NCBI RefSeq assembly: GCF_017355965.1 | Contig: NZ_JAFIQW010000002.1 | Location: forward strand, 517,170 to 581,169 | DNA length: 64,000 nucleotides | DNA from: Desertivibrio insolitus | Lineage (GTDB): Bacteria > Actinomycetota > Actinomycetes > Actinomycetales > Microbacteriaceae | Reading direction: 5' to 3' | In this document: one piece after another, positions 27,871-36,794 of the stretch | Position numbering within the stretch: position 1 is the stretch's first letter | Layout: every line of letters begins with the position of its first letter | Notes under the pieces: model-generated | Told to the model about the DNA's origin: nothing | The model's database searches: none | What the model saw: only the letters and a program-made list of their open reading frames with translations | Position numbers and translations under genes: made by a program

Positions 27871-28847
27871 GCCCGGGCGACCTTCGGCTTCACGTCGAGC
27901 TGCGGAAGCACGTGGGTGCCGTACGTGTCGAGGAACGCGTCCTGCTGCTGGCCGACGTGGTGCACGTAGATCTCGTCGATCGGCAGGTCGGCGACCTCCC
28001 GCAGCCACGCCACGTGCTGCGCGGGATCGCTCGAGATCAGCGCGGCCTCCCGCACGGCGTCCTTCGGCGCCTTGGCGGCGGCCTGGTCGAAGATGCGCAC
28101 GTCGTCGACGTCCCAGTTGAAGGGCTGCCCGAAGATGTTGGTGCCCCACTGGTCGTGGGCGATGTCGAGCGCCTCCTCGTCCGTCGGTGCCCAGCTCACG
28201 TGCACCTGTACGGCGATGGGGCCGCGCCCGCCCGCGCCCCGGTACGCCTCGATCATCTTCTGCAGCTCCTCCTTGGGCTTGTAGATCGTCGCGAGCCCAT
28301 CGGCCCACGACGCGGCCCAGCGGGCGGTCTGCTCGCTGACGGCCGTGGCGAGGAACGGGGGAGGGGTCTCCGGTCGCGTCCAGACCCGGGCGCGGTCGAC
28401 CGTGACGAGGCCGTCGTGGCTGACCTCCTCGCCGGCGAGCAGGGCGCGCATGATCTCGACGCACTCGAGCAGGCGCTGGTTGCGTACCTCCTTGCGCGGC
28501 CACTTGTCCCCGGTGATGTGCTCGTTGAGGGCCTCGCCCGAGCCGAGCGCGACCCAGTACCGGCCGGGGAACATCTGCTCGAGCGTCGCGACGGCCTGAG
28601 CGATGATCACCGGGTGGTAGCGCTGGCCCGGCGCGTTGACGCAGCCGAACGACAGCGATGTCGAGGCGAGCGCGGCGCCGAGCCACGACCAGGCGAAGCC
28701 CGACTGCCCCTGACGCTCGCTCCACGGCACGAGGTGGTCGGAGCACATGCCGGCCGTGAAGCCCACCTCCTCTGCTCGCTTGGCGGCCTGCAGCAGGGTC
28801 CGCGGGTCGATCTGTTCATGGGAGGCGTGGAATCCGACGACGGGCAT
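27867..28847 (-). CDS. LLM-class oxidoreductase (probably FMN-type, TIGR03885-like)
   Basis: A 326-residue LLM-fold oxidoreductase starting MPVVGFHASHEQIDPRTLL. Conserved parts are GMCSDHLVPWSERQGQSGF, the WVALGSGEALNEH block and the PPPFLATAVSEQTARWAA region. I associate this form with the subfamily predicted to have reverted from F420 to a conventional flavin, but cofactor choice is not visible here. It is translationally coupled to the GH13 gene (ATGA). Substrate unknown. Confidence 0.85.
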   Translation of the reverse strand: MPVVGFHASHEQIDPRTLLQAAKRAEEVGFTAGMCSDHLVPWSERQGQSGFAWSWLGAALASTSLSFGCVNAPGQRYHPVIIAQAVATLEQMFPGRYWVALGSGEALNEHITGDKWPRKEVRNQRLLECVEIMRALLAGEEVSHDGLVTVDRARVWTRPETPPPFLATAVSEQTARWAASWADGLATIYKPKEELQKMIEAYRGAGGRGPIAVQVHVSWAPTDEEALDIAHDQWGTNIFGQPFNWDVDDVRIFDQAAAKAPKDAVREAALISSDPAQHVAWLREVADLPIDEIYVHHVGQQQDAFLDTYGTHVLPQLDVKPKVARA

Positions 28848-28964
28848 GGCTCAACCAGAGCAGTGCCCGCGACCGCTCCGCCACCCGTCGTGGGTGGGAG
28901 AACGCTGGGAGGACGGTGGGGTCGGATGCCGCGCGGGGCCGCCCGGGTCATCCGGCGCTCGTTC

Positions 28965-28970
28965 TATAGG
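28965..28970 (+). promoter_or_regulatory. -10-like TATAGG before leaderless ftsY
   Basis: TATAGG lies 8 nt before the ftsY ATG. No Shine-Dalgarno sequence precedes the ATG, so the transcript is predicted to be leaderless or nearly so. Inferred from spacing only. Confidence 0.5.
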
Positions 28971-28978
28971 CTTGCCGC

Positions 28979-29845
28979 ATGGCCTCGTTCTCCCTCGGCA
29001 ACGCGCTGCGCGGGATCTTCGCGACGCGCACGATCGACGAGGGGACGTGGGAGGACCTCGAGGACGCGCTGATCCGCGCCGACTTCGGTCCGGCGATCAC
29101 GGAGCAGACCATCGAGCACCTGCGCGAGCAGGTCGAGCGCTACCGCACGACCGATCCGGAGGACCTGCGGCGCATGCTCCGCGAGTACCTCGAGGAGCGG
29201 TTCGCGAAGCTCGATCCGACGCTCAAGCTCACCAACCGTCCCGCGGTCGTGCTCGTGGTCGGCGTCAACGGCGTCGGCAAGACGACCACGATCGGCAAGT
29301 TCGCGAAGTTCCTGACGAACTACGGCCGCAGCGTCATCGTCGGCGCGGCCGACACGTTCCGCGCGGCGGCCGTCGAGCAGCTCGCGACCTGGGCCGAGCG
29401 CGCGGGCGCGGGCGTCATGCGACCGCAGCAGCAGGGCCAGGACCCCGCCTCGGTCGCGTACCAGACGGTCGACCAGGCGCAGCGCTCCGGGTTCGAGATC
29501 GCCATCATCGACACCGCCGGCCGGCTGCAGACCAAGGCCGGCCTAATGGACGAGCTGTCGAAGGTCAGGCGCGTCGTCGAGAAGCTCGCCCCGATCGCCG
29601 AGGTGCTGCTCGTGCTCGACGCGACCACCGGGCAGAACGGCGTCGCGCAGGCTCAGGCTTTCATCGAGCACGCGGGCGTGACCGGCCTCGTAATCACCAA
29701 GCTCGACGGCAGCGCCAAGGGCGGCTTCGTGCTCGCGGTGCAGGAGCAGACGGGCATCCCGATCAAGCTGCTCGGTCAGGGCGAGGGCATCGGCGACCTC
29801 ACCGGTTTTTCCGGCCCGGCCTTCACGGCGCAGCTCGTCGGCTGA
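28979..29845 (+). CDS. ftsY: Signal recognition particle receptor FtsY
   Basis: A 288-residue SRP receptor GTPase lacking the long acidic A domain of E. coli FtsY; it starts directly with a short amphipathic helix, MASFSLGNALRGIFATR. The N-domain leads into the G-domain. G1 is GVNGVGKTTT (about 95-104), followed by DTFRAAAVEQL, G3 DTAGR (178-182) and G4 TKLDG (about 240-244). It works with Ffh, encoded 68 nt downstream, in membrane targeting. The start is probably leaderless. Confidence 0.97.
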   Translation: MASFSLGNALRGIFATRTIDEGTWEDLEDALIRADFGPAITEQTIEHLREQVERYRTTDPEDLRRMLREYLEERFAKLDPTLKLTNRPAVVLVVGVNGVGKTTTIGKFAKFLTNYGRSVIVGAADTFRAAAVEQLATWAERAGAGVMRPQQQGQDPASVAYQTVDQAQRSGFEIAIIDTAGRLQTKAGLMDELSKVRRVVEKLAPIAEVLLVLDATTGQNGVAQAQAFIEHAGVTGLVITKLDGSAKGGFVLAVQEQTGIPIKLLGQGEGIGDLTGFSGPAFTAQLVG

Positions 29846-29898
29846 CCCGCCCGTTCTCCTCGCCGCGGACGCGGCCGGGGTGGGGGAGCCCGCGCGGC

Positions 29899-29904
29899 TA
29901 GAAT
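29899..29904 (+). promoter_or_regulatory. -10-like TAGAAT before ffh
   Basis: TAGAAT lies 9 nt before the ffh ATG. As for ftsY, there is no purine-rich ribosome site. It suggests that ffh has its own promoter rather than only read-through from ftsY. Confidence 0.5.
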
Positions 29905-29913
29905 CGACGCACC

Positions 29914-31464
29914 ATGGCAACCTTCGGCACGCTCTCCGACCGCCTCACCGAGACCTTCCGCAACCTCCGGAACAAGGGCCGGTTGAGTGCGGCCGACGTG
30001 GACGGCACCGTCCGCGAGATCCGGCGCGCGCTGCTCGACGCCGACGTCGCGCTCGACGTCGTCAAGGAGTTCACGGGCAAGGTGCGCGAGCGCGCGCTGA
30101 GCGACGAGGTCAACCGCGCGCTGAACCCGGCGCAGCAGGTCGTGCAGATCGTCAACGAGGAGCTCATCGCGATCCTCGGCGGGCGCCAGCGCCGCCTCGA
30201 GTTCGCGAAGCAGCCGCCCACCGTCATCATGCTCGCCGGCCTCCAGGGTGCCGGTAAGACGACCCTCGCCGGAAAGCTCGCGAAGTGGCTCGCGAAGGAC
30301 GGGCACACCCCGCTCCTCGTCGCGGCCGACCTTCAGCGCCCCAACGCCGTGCAGCAGCTGCAGGTCGTCGGCGGACAGGCGGGCGTCGCGGTCTACGCGC
30401 CCGAGCCCGGCAACGGCGTCGGCGACCCCATCCGCGTCGCCCAGGACGGCGTGCGCCTCGCCAAGGACCGCCAGCACGACGTGGTGATCATCGACACGGC
30501 CGGCCGCCTCGGCGTCGACGCCGAGCTGATGCGTCAGGCCGGCGACATCCGCCGCGTCACCAACCCCGACGAGGTGCTCTTCGTCATCGACGCGATGATC
30601 GGTCAGGACGCCGTCGCCACCGCCCGCGCGTTCCAGGAGGGCGTCGACTTCACCGGCGTCGTGCTCACGAAGCTCGACGGCGACGCCCGCGGTGGTGCCG
30701 CGCTCAGCGTCGCAAGCGTGACGGGCCGCCCGATCATGTTCGCCTCGACGGGCGAGACGCTCGACGCCTTCGAGCCGTTCCACCCCGACCGCATGGCGAG
30801 CCGCATCCTCGACCTCGGCGACATCCTCACCCTGATCGAGCAGGCTCAGCGCGCCTTCGACGAGGAGGAGGCCCGCAAGGTCGCCGAGAAGATGGCGACC
30901 GACACCTTCACGCTCGAGGACTTCCTCGCGCAGATGCAGCAGCTGAAGAAGGCCGGCTCGATCAAGAGCATGCTCGGCATGCTGCCCGGCGCGAAGGGCA
31001 TGCGGGAGCAGCTCGAGAACTTCGACGAGCGCGAGATCACCCGTACCGAGGCGATCATCCAGTCGATGACCCCCGCCGAGCGCCGCACGCCGAAGCTCCT
31101 CAACGGCTCGCGCCGCCTGCGGATCGCGCGCGGCTCGGGCACCACGGTCACCGAGGTCAACCAGCTCGTCCAGCGCTTCGAGCAGGCCGCGAAGATGATG
31201 CGCACCGTCGCCCGCGGCGGCGTGCCCAACATCCCCGGCATGGGCCCGATCCCGGGCGCGCGCCAGAAGAAGCAGCAGCCGCAGAAGAAGAGCGGCTCGC
31301 GTTCGGGCAACCCGGCGAAGCGCGCGCAGGAGAACGCCGCGCTCGCGGCCGGCGCCGGCGCGAAGGCGTCGTCCGGCGGCTCGAGCTTCGGCCTCGGCGG
31401 CGGCCAGGCGGGCGGGCCCTCGGAGGAGGAGCTCGCCGCCATGCAGAAGCTGCTCGGGCGCTAG
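29914..31464 (+). CDS. ffh: Signal recognition particle protein Ffh
   Basis: A 516-residue SRP54 GTPase. The NG domain has G1 GLQGAGKTT (about 109-117), DLQRPNAVQQL and DTAGRLG. The methionine-rich M domain (about 300-440) binds signal peptides and 4.5S RNA; SMTPAERRTPKLLNGSRRLR is its RNA-binding helix-turn. A Gly/Ala/Lys-rich tail follows. The 4.5S RNA gene is not visible in this window. Confidence 0.97.
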   Translation: MATFGTLSDRLTETFRNLRNKGRLSAADVDGTVREIRRALLDADVALDVVKEFTGKVRERALSDEVNRALNPAQQVVQIVNEELIAILGGRQRRLEFAKQPPTVIMLAGLQGAGKTTLAGKLAKWLAKDGHTPLLVAADLQRPNAVQQLQVVGGQAGVAVYAPEPGNGVGDPIRVAQDGVRLAKDRQHDVVIIDTAGRLGVDAELMRQAGDIRRVTNPDEVLFVIDAMIGQDAVATARAFQEGVDFTGVVLTKLDGDARGGAALSVASVTGRPIMFASTGETLDAFEPFHPDRMASRILDLGDILTLIEQAQRAFDEEEARKVAEKMATDTFTLEDFLAQMQQLKKAGSIKSMLGMLPGAKGMREQLENFDEREITRTEAIIQSMTPAERRTPKLLNGSRRLRIARGSGTTVTEVNQLVQRFEQAAKMMRTVARGGVPNIPGMGPIPGARQKKQQPQKKSGSRSGNPAKRAQENAALAAGAGAKASSGGSSFGLGGGQAGGPSEEELAAMQKLLGR

Positions 31465-31647
31465 TCCCGGCAGGGCTGCGCGCCTCCGGGGCTCAGCGCC
31501 CGAGGCATCCGGCCCCGACTACTGCGGCGTCTGTAGGAGTCGGGCGGATGACACGCCGCTGACGGCCGCCAGGACGCGGCGGGTCGCGCGAGCGCTCCTA
31601 GATACGCCACGGCCGGGGCCGCTTCCCGGCCGACGTATCGTGAGGGT

Positions 31648-32430
31648 ATGACCACCCCTTCCCGTACCGTGCGCCTCGGTGTGCAGGTGCAGCCGCAGCA
31701 CGCGCTGTATCCGAAGATCCGCGAGACCGTCGCCGCCCTCGAAGACCTCGGCGTCGACATCCTGTTCAACTGGGACCATTTCTACCCGCTGTCCGGCGAC
31801 CCGGACGGGCTCCACTACGAGTCGTGGACCGAGCTCGCCGCGTGGGCCGAGCAGACGAGCCGCGTCGAGTTCGGCTGCCTCGTCAACTGCAACAGCTACC
31901 GCAACGCCGACCTGCAGGCCGACATGGCCCGCACGATCGACCACATCTCCGGCGGCCGCTTCATCTTCGGCACCGGCGCCGGCTGGTTCGAGAAGGACTA
32001 CGACGAGTACGGCTACGAGTTCGGCACCCCCGGCAGCCGCATCGCCGCCCTGGGCGAGTCGCTCGAGCGCATCGAGCAGCGCTGGACCAAGCTCAACCCC
32101 GCGCCGCTCCGCGACATCCCCGTCATGATCGGCGGCGGCGGCGAGAAGAAGACCCTCCGCCTCGTCGCGAAGCACGCCGACATCTGGCACAGCTTCTCGG
32201 ACGCCGAGACGCTGACCCGCAAGCTCGGCATCCTCAAGGAGCACGGCGAGGCCGTCGGCCGCGACACGAGCGTCATCGAGGTCTCGACCGAGCTGCGCAA
32301 CCGCAGCGAGCAGGAGGCCGACGAGATGCTCGCCGCCGGCGCGACCCTGTTCACGCTCGGCATCACCGGCCCCGACTACGACCTCGAGCCGGTCAAGAAG
32401 TGGCTCGCCTGGCGCGACAAGCAGCGCTGA
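31648..32430 (+). CDS. LLM-class F420-dependent oxidoreductase
   Basis: A 260-residue LLM-fold protein. LGVQVQPQHALYPKIRETV starts the barrel; ILFNWDHFYPLSGDPDG, the FGCLVNCNSYRN segment and ISGGRFIFGTGAGWFEKDY are typical F420-dependent LLM landmarks. PVMIGGGGEKKTLRL marks the cofactor phosphate site. TATCGT (31636-31641) lies 6 nt before the ATG, so the gene is probably leaderless. The stretch 31465-31647 before it holds only imperfect GC hairpins. Substrate unknown. Confidence 0.88.
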   Translation: MTTPSRTVRLGVQVQPQHALYPKIRETVAALEDLGVDILFNWDHFYPLSGDPDGLHYESWTELAAWAEQTSRVEFGCLVNCNSYRNADLQADMARTIDHISGGRFIFGTGAGWFEKDYDEYGYEFGTPGSRIAALGESLERIEQRWTKLNPAPLRDIPVMIGGGGEKKTLRLVAKHADIWHSFSDAETLTRKLGILKEHGEAVGRDTSVIEVSTELRNRSEQEADEMLAAGATLFTLGITGPDYDLEPVKKWLAWRDKQR

Positions 32431-32443
32431 TCCACGCAGAACG

Positions 32444-32477
32444 AAGGGCCGGCTCCGGATGACTCGGGGCCGGCCTT
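32444..32477. terminator. Bidirectional terminator between convergent genes
   Basis: AAGGGCCGGC ... GCCGGCCTT forms a 9-bp stem with one bulged G and a 15-nt loop. A-rich and T-rich ends allow function on both strands. It lies between the converging LLM and carboxylate-amine ligase genes. Confidence 0.7.
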
Positions 32478-32515
32478 CCGCATCTGGAGGACCCACCAGG
32501 GCCCGGCGGGCGCCC

Positions 32516-33679
32516 CTACGCGGGCTCGCCGTTGCGGAACTCGGCCACGAGCGACGCGACCACCGCGCGCAGCTCACCCTTGTTGCGCGCCGCGACGTCG
32601 AGCTGGCGCTGGTACGAGGCTCCACGGTCGAGGATGACCTCGACGTCGTGCAGCTCCTTGAGGCAGCCGAGCCGCTCCGCGACCGGCTCCAGCCGCGTGA
32701 TGAGCGCGCGCGTGTCATCCGTCACGAGCGACTCGTCGCCCTGCGCGTTCTGGATGATGATCGCCTCGAGCCCGTACCGCGCCGCGCGCCACTTGTTCTC
32801 GCGCACGAACCACGGCTGCATCGCGTGGATCTCCTCGCCGTCGTCGAGGCGCTGCGACAGGTCGTCGACGAGGCACTGGGTCAGCGCGGCGATCGCGCCG
32901 ACCTCGAGGATCGTCGGCAGCCCGTCGGAGACGCGGTTCTCGATCGTTCCCCAGCCGGGGGAGGGGCGGATGTCCCAGCGCAGCTCCGAGTGGTCGTCGA
33001 TGACCCCGGTGTGCACGAGGTCGGCGACCATCCGCTCGTACTGGTCCCACCGGGTGAACTGCGGCGGCAGGCCCGCCGTCGGCAGCTGCTGGAACAGCAT
33101 CGCGCGGCTCGACGCGTACCCGGTCGCCTCGCGCTGCCAGTACGGGCTCGACGCGCTGAGCGCCTGCAGGTGCGGGTAGTAGTGCAGCAGCCCGTCGAGG
33201 ATCGGCAGCGCCTTGTCGCGCGCGTCGATGCCCACGTGCACGTGCACGCCCCAGATCAGCAGCTGCCGCCCCCACCACTGGGTGCGGTCCATGAGCGTCG
33301 CGTAGCGCTCCTTGTCGGTGATCTGCTGCGCCCCGGTCGAGCTGAAGGGGTGCGTGCCCGCGCACATGAGGTCGACGTCGTACGGGGCGGCCGCGCGGGT
33401 GACCCGGTCGATGCAGCCCTGCAGGTCGTCGAGCGCCGGCGCCACCCGCTCGTGCACGCCGGAGACGATCTCGACCGTGTTGGTCAGCAGCTCCGCGGTG
33501 ATCCGCGTTTCCGGGTCCTCCCGGTTCAACTGCTCGAGGATCGCCGGCGCGTGCGGCGCGAGCTCCCCGGAGTCGCGGTCGACGAGCGCGAGCTCCCACT
33601 CGATGCCGAGCGTCGAGCGGGCGGAGGGGGCGAAATCGATACGCACAGAAGAACTGTGCCCCACGAAGGCCGCGTCCAT
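32516..33679 (-). CDS. YbdK-type carboxylate-amine ligase (GCS2 family)
   Basis: A 387-residue ATP-grasp-like enzyme of the glutamate-cysteine ligase 2 family. Conserved blocks are [18 protein letters not shown], the [14 protein letters not shown] segment, a GTHPFSS region and [19 protein letters not shown]. YbdK has weak gamma-glutamylcysteine ligase activity, but its natural substrate is unclear; the related EgtA acts in ergothioneine synthesis. The ATG at 33679 is preceded by a -10-like TACCT. A GTG at 33646 would give a 376-residue alternative starting VRIDFAPS. It is divergent from rpsP. Confidence 0.85.
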   Translation of the reverse strand: MDAAFVGHSSSVRIDFAPSARSTLGIEWELALVDRDSGELAPHAPAILEQLNREDPETRITAELLTNTVEIVSGVHERVAPALDDLQGCIDRVTRAAAPYDVDLMCAGTHPFSSTGAQQITDKERYATLMDRTQWWGRQLLIWGVHVHVGIDARDKALPILDGLLHYYPHLQALSASSPYWQREATGYASSRAMLFQQLPTAGLPPQFTRWDQYERMVADLVHTGVIDDHSELRWDIRPSPGWGTIENRVSDGLPTILEVGAIAALTQCLVDDLSQRLDDGEEIHAMQPWFVRENKWRAARYGLEAIIIQNAQGDESLVTDDTRALITRLEPVAERLGCLKELHDVEVILDRGASYQRQLDVAARNKGELRAVVASLVAEFRNGEPA

Positions 33680-33714
33680 GCTGAACGAGGTAGCCGCAGC
33701 GTCCGCGGATCTGG

Positions 33715-33720
33715 CACAAT
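33715..33720 (+). promoter_or_regulatory. -10-like CACAAT upstream of rpsP, long leader
   Basis: CACAAT on the plus strand could serve the rpsP operon. It would leave a 5' leader of roughly 120 nt before the GTG at 33849. The leader contains GC-rich segments and CCAGGAGAACT as ribosome site, but no riboswitch that I recognise. Confidence 0.35.
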
Positions 33721-33848
33721 GGTCAGTCGAGTCTCGCCCGCCCGACCCTCTAATCAGGCTGGCTGAGGTCCCCTTTGAGCTTTCAGCCGAGTGTGCCCCC
33801 ACGCTCCCGGCACGAACTCGTCCGAATTCACACACTTCCAGGAGAACT

Positions 33849-34322
33849 GTGGCTGTCAAGATCCGCCTGAAGCGCCTCGGCAAGATCCGTGCGCCCTACT
33901 ACCGAATCGTCGTCGCCGACTCGCGCACCAAGCGCGACGGTCGCGTCATCGAGGAGATCGGTAAGTACCACCCCACCGAGGAGCCCTCGTTCATCGAGGT
34001 CGACTCGGAGCGTGCCCAGTACTGGCTCGGCGTCGGCGCGCAGCCGACCGAGCAGGTCGCGGCCATCCTCAAGCTGACCGGCGACTGGGGCAAGTTCAAG
34101 GGCGACGCGAACGCCGTGAGCACCGTCAAGGTCAAGGAGGCCAAGCCGGAGTTCCAGGCCGACTCGTCCAAGAAGCCCGTCCTCCGTCCGAAGACCGAGG
34201 CGCCGGCGCCGACCAACGCCGTCGCCGAGGCCGACGCTGCGGCTGACGCTCCGAACGTCGACGCGGCTGACAGCTCGTCCGCGACCACTCAGGAGACCCC
34301 TGAGCAGGTCGAGAACTCCTGA
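33849..34322 (+). CDS. rpsP: 30S ribosomal protein S16 with acidic tail
   Basis: A 157-residue S16. The first 85 or so residues are the canonical domain ([20 protein letters not shown]). The rest is an Ala/Glu/Asp/Ser-rich, probably disordered tail after about residue 95, which is common in actinobacteria but absent from E. coli S16. AGGAGAACT precedes the GTG at 33849. It heads the rpsP-khpA-rimM-trmD operon, with khpA 5 nt downstream. Confidence 0.96.
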   Translation: MAVKIRLKRLGKIRAPYYRIVVADSRTKRDGRVIEEIGKYHPTEEPSFIEVDSERAQYWLGVGAQPTEQVAAILKLTGDWGKFKGDANAVSTVKVKEAKPEFQADSSKKPVLRPKTEAPAPTNAVAEADAAADAPNVDAADSSSATTQETPEQVENS

Positions 34323-34327
34323 GTTCC

Positions 34328-34564
34328 ATGCTGGCCGACGCACTCGAACACCTCGTCAAGGGGATCGTCGATCACCCTGACCAGGTGCAGGTCGACGCGA
34401 AGGCCTCGTCTCGTGGCGAGGTCCTCGAGGTGCGCGTGCACCCCGAGGACCTCGGCCGCGTGATCGGACGGTCGGGCCGCACGGCCAAGGCCCTCCGCAC
34501 GCTCGTCACCGCGCTCGCCGACGGGCGCCGAGTCCGGGTCGACGTCGTCGACACCGACTCCTGA
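34328..34564 (+). CDS. khpA: KH-domain RNA-binding protein KhpA
   Basis: A 78-residue single KH domain. The nucleic-acid-binding GXXG loop is GRSG in GRVIGRSGRTAKALRTLV. KhpA pairs with KhpB/Jag to bind many RNAs and influence cell division and elongation in Gram-positives. Its place between rpsP and rimM is the standard actinobacterial arrangement. A 3-nt gap separates it from rimM. Confidence 0.94.
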   Translation: MLADALEHLVKGIVDHPDQVQVDAKASSRGEVLEVRVHPEDLGRVIGRSGRTAKALRTLVTALADGRRVRVDVVDTDS

Positions 34565-34567
34565 CGC

Positions 34568-35263
34568 GTGGCATCCGTCAAGCCGCCGAAGCCGCCGCGC
34601 ACGCAGTTGCGCGTCGGCCGGCTCACGAAGGCGCACGGTCTGAAGGGCGCCCTCAAGCTCGAGCTCTACACCGATGAGCCCGAGAAGCGTTTCGTGCCCG
34701 GCGCCGTCTTCTCGCTGCAGGTGCCGACGTCCTCGCCGTGGCACGGCAAGACGCTCGAGCTGACCGAGCTGCGCTGGTACAACTCGCACCCGGTGGGGTT
34801 CTTCAAGGACGTCGCCGACCGCTCCACCGCCGAGACGCTCGTCAAGGCGATCCTCTGGGTCGACCACGACACCACGCAGCTCCCCGAGGAGGAGGACGCG
34901 TGGTACGACCACCAGCTGGTCGGCCTCGACGCGATCCGTGACGGCGTGAAGGTCGGCACCGTCGTGCGCGTCGACCACCTCCCGGCGCAGGACCTCCTCG
35001 CCATCAAGACCGCGGATGACGAGGTGCTCGTGCCCTTCGTCAAGGCGATCGTGCCGAGCGTCGACATCTCCGCCGGCACCGTGACCCTCACCCCGCCCGC
35101 CGGGCTCTTCGAGGCGCTGCCGGATGACGACGAGCCGCGCCCCGCGGCATCCGAGGACCCGGTGGCGGATGCCGCCGAGTCCGACGACTCCGCCGAACCC
35201 GACTCCGCCGAGCCCGACGACTCCGCGGAGGACGACGGCCCCGAGCCCGAGCCCCGCGGGTAG
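34568..35263 (+). CDS. rimM: 16S rRNA maturation factor RimM with acidic C-terminal extension
   Basis: A 231-residue RimM. The N-terminal barrel is marked by LRVGRLTKAHGLKGALKLE, and the PRC-barrel spans about 110-180 (WYDHQLVGLDAI, VLVPFVKAIVPSVD). RimM binds S19 and helps 30S head assembly. Residues from about 185 form a tail almost entirely of Asp, Glu, Ser, Pro and Ala, an extension beyond the usual 170 residues. The start is GTG 3 nt after khpA. Confidence 0.94.
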   Translation: MASVKPPKPPRTQLRVGRLTKAHGLKGALKLELYTDEPEKRFVPGAVFSLQVPTSSPWHGKTLELTELRWYNSHPVGFFKDVADRSTAETLVKAILWVDHDTTQLPEEEDAWYDHQLVGLDAIRDGVKVGTVVRVDHLPAQDLLAIKTADDEVLVPFVKAIVPSVDISAGTVTLTPPAGLFEALPDDDEPRPAASEDPVADAAESDDSAEPDSAEPDDSAEDDGPEPEPRG

Positions 35264-35272
35264 GCGCCGATC

Positions 35273-35971
35273 GTGCTGATCGACGTCGTCACGATCTTCC
35301 CCGCGTACTTCTCGGTCCTCGACCTCTCGCTGCTGGGCAAGGCGCGCACCGCCGGCCTGCTCGAGACCCGGGTCACCGACCTGCGCGACTTCACCCACGA
35401 CCGGCACCGCACCGTCGACGACACCCCCTACGGCGGCGGCGCCGGCATGGTGATGAAGCCGGAGCCCTGGGGCGAGGCGCTCGACCAGCTGCTGACGGAG
35501 ACGTCGGTGCTCGTCGTCCCGACGCCCGCAGGCACCCCGTTCACGCAGGCCCTCGCCCGCGAGCTCGCCCTCGAGCAGCACCTCGTGTTCGCGTGCGGCC
35601 GCTACGAGGGCATCGACGCGCGCGTCGCCGAGCACGCCCGCACCCGGGCCCGGGTCGTCGAGGTGAGCCTCGGCGACTACGTGCTGAACGGGGGAGAGGT
35701 CGCCGCGCTCGCGATGATCGAGGCCATCGGCCGTCTCGTGCCGGGCGTCGTCGGCAACCCCGAGAGCCTCACCGAGGAGAGCCACGAGGACGGCCTGCTC
35801 GAGTACCCCAGTTACACCAAGCCCGCCTCCTGGCGCGGCCTCGACGTGCCGCCCGTGCTGCTGAGCGGCAACCACGGCCTCGTCGCATCCTGGCGCCGCG
35901 AGCAGCAGCTCGAGCGCACGCGCCGCGTCCGTCCCGACCTGCTGCCGGACGACCCCGCCGCCGCGGAGTAG
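35273..35971 (+). CDS. trmD: tRNA (guanine37-N1)-methyltransferase TrmD
   Basis: A 232-residue SPOUT-class methyltransferase that makes m1G37 and prevents frameshifting. [11 protein letters not shown] opens it. The knotted AdoMet-binding site includes [14 protein letters not shown] and [40 protein letters not shown] is the usual C-terminal part. It starts with GTG, 9 nt after rimM. rplS, usually next, is about 2.5 kb away because four other genes intervene. Confidence 0.97.
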   Translation: MLIDVVTIFPAYFSVLDLSLLGKARTAGLLETRVTDLRDFTHDRHRTVDDTPYGGGAGMVMKPEPWGEALDQLLTETSVLVVPTPAGTPFTQALARELALEQHLVFACGRYEGIDARVAEHARTRARVVEVSLGDYVLNGGEVAALAMIEAIGRLVPGVVGNPESLTEESHEDGLLEYPSYTKPASWRGLDVPPVLLSGNHGLVASWRREQQLERTRRVRPDLLPDDPAAAE

Positions 35972-35983
35972 CGCGTTCCGTCA

Positions 35984-36012
35984 GTCGAGTAGCGGCGCAG
36001 CCGCGTATCGGC
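35984..36012. repeat. Degenerate intergenic hairpin repeat (copy 2)
   Basis: GTCGAGTAGCGGC-GCA-GCCGCGTATCGGC forms a 5-bp stem (GCGGC/GCCGC) with GTCGA and TATCG flanks. It resembles the repeat at 20548-20580 with the arms swapped. It lies between the converging trmD and phosphotransferase genes. Confidence 0.5.
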
Positions 36013-36031
36013 TCCAGGGCCCCTTCGGCTA

Positions 36032-36793
36032 CTACCCGCCCAATGGGTACGCACTCGCGCCGAACCGCTCCATCTCTCCCGCAGCCTGCCGCAGCAGGGC
36101 GGGCGATCCCGCGGCGAGCTGCCGGGCGAACCCCGGCTCGCCCGCGGCGCCGAGCCGCTCGACCGCCTGTGCGAGGGAGCGCACCCGCCGCACGGCCGCC
36201 GCGACGACCTCGCGCTCGGAGGCATCCGAGCCGTACTCGTCGAGCAGCAGCCGGAGCCGGCGTGGCCGGTCGCGGTCGTGCTCGGAGTCGAACAGCGGCA
36301 CCCACGAGAACGCGAGGAAGCCGAGATCCTGGAGCGGCGGCATCGGCCCCGCGAAGTCCCAGTCGAAGAAGCCCGTGAGCCGGCCCTCGTGCCACGCCGC
36401 GTTGTACGGGCCCTCGTCGTTGTGCGCGACGACGTGGCCCGGCCGCCACTCGGTGCCGAAGCGCCAGACGCTGCCCTCCGGTGGGACGAACGAGGCGACG
36501 GCGTCGTGGTACTCGCGCAGCCACCGGCCGGCGTCGACGAGCGCGGCATCCGACCGCGCCCAGCCTGGCCAGGGATCGGAGTCGGCGGTCGTCTCGCCGG
36601 GCAGGAAGCTCAGCACCTCGCGCCCCTCGTCGTCGATGCCGAGCACCCGCGGCGCGCGCTCGAAGCCGACCTCCTCGAGGTGGTGGAGCAGCGCGTGCAC
36701 CGACGGGGTCCAGCGCTCGACGCGGCGTCGCACCGTGTCGCCGACGCGCACCGCACCCGTGCCGTTGCCCCCGGGTAGGCGCGCGTCGGTCAT
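36032..36793 (-). CDS. Aminoglycoside-phosphotransferase-fold (APH) family protein
   Basis: A 253-residue small APH-type kinase. The catalytic loop reads VVAHNDEGPYNAAW, a variant of HGDxxxxN with Asn in place of Gly, and the metal-binding DFG equivalent is FFDWDFAGP. The N-lobe is short, lacking much of the usual ATP-binding sheet. Such proteins phosphorylate small molecules; nothing here indicates antibiotic resistance. Its ATG comes 1 nt after the stop of a 54-residue membrane protein gene. Substrate unknown. Confidence 0.82.
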   Translation of the reverse strand: MTDARLPGGNGTGAVRVGDTVRRRVERWTPSVHALLHHLEEVGFERAPRVLGIDDEGREVLSFLPGETTADSDPWPGWARSDAALVDAGRWLREYHDAVASFVPPEGSVWRFGTEWRPGHVVAHNDEGPYNAAWHEGRLTGFFDWDFAGPMPPLQDLGFLAFSWVPLFDSEHDRDRPRRLRLLLDEYGSDASEREVVAAAVRRVRSLAQAVERLGAAGEPGFARQLAAGSPALLRQAAGEMERFGASAYPLGG

Positions 36794-36794
36794 G

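Noticed and set aside
36032-36793. Antibiotic-resistance aminoglycoside phosphotransferase
   Set aside because: Only the fold matches; the catalytic loop is a variant (HNDEGPYN), the N-lobe is short and nothing in the context points to resistance.
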